Source: Tissierellia bacterium
Lineage (GTDB): Bacteria > Bacillota > Clostridia > Tissierellales > Peptoniphilaceae
DNA: 46,931 nt
Assembly: GCA_030528125.1 (NCBI GenBank)
Contig: JAUMZM010000007.1
Location: 1 to 46,931 of the forward strand
Reading direction: 5' to 3'
In this document: piece after piece, positions 45,535 through 46,931 of the stretch
Numbering within the stretch: position 1 is the stretch's first letter
How the letters are laid out: each line of letters starts with the position of its first letter
The notes under the pieces: model-generated
The model's input: the letters and a program-made list of their open reading frames with translations, nothing else
Database searches by the model: none
What the model was told of the DNA's origin: nothing
Position numbers and translations under genes: made by a program

Positions 45535-46750
45535 CTTTACTCCTATAATTATAAAATGATCCAAAAACTATTATAGCTTCATTGCTATTTTTCTCTAAAA
45601 TAGCGCTATTAATAGCTTTTGTAGGATCCTTTATTATACTTATATCTTTATTTTTTAAAATTTTTGAAATAATCAAAGGATCTAGCGCCCTTTTATTATA
45701 TGGTTTTGTTAAATAAAATCTATCTCCAATATCTTTTACAAGATTTGTGACTTTAATATAATTCTTATCAGATAAAATTCCATAAACAAAAATTATGCTT
45801 TTATCCTTAAAATATAAATTTAAATTAGAAATCATACTTTTAACAGATTGTTCATTATGTGATACATCAAAGATTATATTATTACCCATATTTTGAAATC
45901 TATAGGAAATTGTAGTATTTTCTAATGCCTTATATAAAATATCCTTGTTTAAATTATCGAAAATTAAATTTATAGCATCAATTGCAACACAGGCATTATA
46001 AATAGCTGATTTTCCCAATAATTTTATCTTTATATCATTAAAATTTTTATAATCAAAGATAGAATTGTCTAAATCCATCTTTTTTATATCTAATAAATCA
46101 AAATCACTTACATAAAGATTAGCACCCTTATCATAAGCTTCTTTTTCTATAACAGGCAAAGCCCTAGAATCCAAGTCATAACATACTACAGGAGTATTTT
46201 CTTTAATTATTCCTGCCTTTTCAAATGCGATTTTTTTAATTGTATTTCCAAGGTATTTAGTATGATCCAATCCTATATTAGTAATTACAGATACAGCTGG
46301 TTTTTCTATTACATTGGTAGCATCAAATCTTCCACCCATTCCAACTTCTATAACTGCATAATCACAGCACTTATTTCTAAAATATAAGAAAGCTATTACG
46401 GTTAGAAATTCAAATTTTGATAGAAATATATTCTCCTTTTCTTCAATTCCTATTATAGTTTTGGTAAATTTTTCCATATAATAGTCACTTATATAATTTC
46501 CATTTATTTCAATTCTTTCATTATATATGTGAATATGAGGAGATGTATAAAGACCTACATTATATCCATGTTTTCTTAAAATATCATAGATATATCTACA
46601 AGTAGTTCCCTTGCCATTTGTTCCTGCTACATGTATCATTTTTACTTTATCTTGAGGATTATCTAAGACTTCTAATACTCTTTTTAGATTATCCAAAGAT
46701 AAATTAGATCTCATAAAACTTTTATTATCAATGTATAATTTCCAATTCAT
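45524..46750 (-). CDS. folC: Bifunctional folylpolyglutamate/dihydrofolate synthase
   Basis: 408 aa. ATP loop HVAGTNGKGT (41-50), IEVGMGGRFDATN, and LDHTKYLGNTIKKIAFEKAGIIK, followed by the Mur-ligase-like C-terminal domain with FDVSHNEQSV and YGILSDKN. Adds glutamate to folates. It is the first gene of the housekeeping run in this window; AGAGG lies six bases ahead of the ATG and a TATAAT at 46766-46771 (minus strand) is a possible -10, with no clear -35. Confidence 0.95.
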   Translation of the reverse strand: MNWKLYIDNKSFMRSNLSLDNLKRVLEVLDNPQDKVKMIHVAGTNGKGTTCRYIYDILRKHGYNVGLYTSPHIHIYNERIEINGNYISDYYMEKFTKTIIGIEEKENIFLSKFEFLTVIAFLYFRNKCCDYAVIEVGMGGRFDATNVIEKPAVSVITNIGLDHTKYLGNTIKKIAFEKAGIIKENTPVVCYDLDSRALPVIEKEAYDKGANLYVSDFDLLDIKKMDLDNSIFDYKNFNDIKIKLLGKSAIYNACVAIDAINLIFDNLNKDILYKALENTTISYRFQNMGNNIIFDVSHNEQSVKSMISNLNLYFKDKSIIFVYGILSDKNYIKVTNLVKDIGDRFYLTKPYNKRALDPLIISKILKNKDISIIKDPTKAINSAILEKNSNEAIIVFGSFYNYRSKDEL

Positions 46751-46851
46751 CTAAACCTCTTTAATATTATACTATAATTTTCAAATAATCGTATTAGACC
46801 ATTATATTAATTTTTTAGTGAAAGTTACAAGATCAATATATTTACAAACAC

Positions 46852-46878
46852 AAAAAAAGAACTGTCTAAAGACAGTTC
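46852..46878 (-). terminator. Rho-independent terminator, minus strand, right end
   Basis: Stem GAACTGTC / GACAGTTC with a four-base loop and seven T on the minus strand. It would stop minus-strand transcripts coming from beyond the right end, ahead of folC. Confidence 0.75.
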
Positions 46879-46928
46879 CAGAACGTAGACAAACCCAGCT
46901 TTTTGCTGGGTTTGTTTCTACTATCTAA
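46879..46928 (-). repeat. Terminal 50-bp hairpin repeat, right copy (inverted)
   Basis: Exact reverse complement of bases 1-50, with the same long hairpin around GCTGGGTTTGT. As at the left end, the next feature inward is a short unrelated hairpin with a T-run. Three further bases (46929-46931) lie outside the match. Confidence 0.85.
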
Positions 46929-46931
46929 TCT

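Noticed and set aside
1..46931. CRISPR arrays, tRNA or rRNA genes, prophage or conjugation genes
   Set aside because: I read both strands for regular spaced repeats, cloverleaf ends and typical phage or transfer proteins and found none.

Overview
The window is AT-rich DNA from a low-GC anaerobic Firmicute. Gene content (a DnaE1/PfkA/Pyk/WhiA/RapZ cluster, Clostridia-type RlmD, nickel-pincer genes, arginine/ornithine catabolism, a CD0519/CD1768-type membrane protein) fits the Tissierellia/Peptoniphilaceae (Anaerococcus, Finegoldia, Peptoniphilus or relatives). That placement is an inference; no rRNA gene is present to test it. Both ends of the window carry the same 50-bp hairpin repeat in opposite orientations, so the window may be a contig broken at a dispersed repeat.

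Left region (78-8537, minus strand): ornithine carbamoyltransferase, an AGCS sodium:amino-acid symporter, a CD0519/CD1768-type gate-domain membrane protein, a ClpB-like AAA+ ATPase whose second ATPase domain has lost its Walker B acidic pair and arginine finger, and two tandem diverged members of the archaeal-type ornithine cyclodeaminase (LOR/SDH-like) family. The last four genes overlap or abut. Together they look like an arginine/ornithine-to-proline module with its own remodelling ATPase, and I consider this the most novel part of the window. A divergent regulator with two tandem AraC DNA-binding domains (8846-10063) may control it. The symporter carries a one-base frameshift in a G7 tract.

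Nickel/pincer-cofactor region (10081-18197, minus): DUF3842 gene, larE, larB, larC, then a five-gene peptide/nickel-type ABC transporter (binding protein, two permeases, two ATPases). The overlaps make this one transcription unit that would import nickel and build the nickel-pincer nucleotide. No larA-type racemase is present. A strong hairpin with a T-run lies just 17 nt ahead of larE.

Sorbitol and decay region (18575-28434): gutR-gutM-srlA-srlE-srlB-srlD, then a GpsA-like gene and a fructose-6-phosphate aldolase-type gene. Sorbitol would be taken up as the 6-phosphate, oxidised to fructose-6-phosphate and cleaved. gutR is frameshifted and the gpsA-like gene has an early stop. Next to it lie two more broken genes (TrmO/TsaA-like and zinc-ribbon membrane protein) and a possible IS3-type terminal remnant. 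The betaine/choline-type ABC transporter after it (28435-30673, plus) has a nonsense codon in its ATPase gene. This many lesions within about 11 kb means either real gene decay or sequence error, and must be resolved from reads.

Right region: a three-gene lactococcin-972-type ABC exporter unit (30793-33820, minus), then a housekeeping run, all minus: folC-murB-rapZ-tyrosine phosphatase-NUDIX-whiA-dnaE-pfkA-pyk-rlmD (46750 down to 33963), with overlaps or gaps of at most about 30 bases. The yvcK gene that usually sits between rapZ and whiA is absent here.
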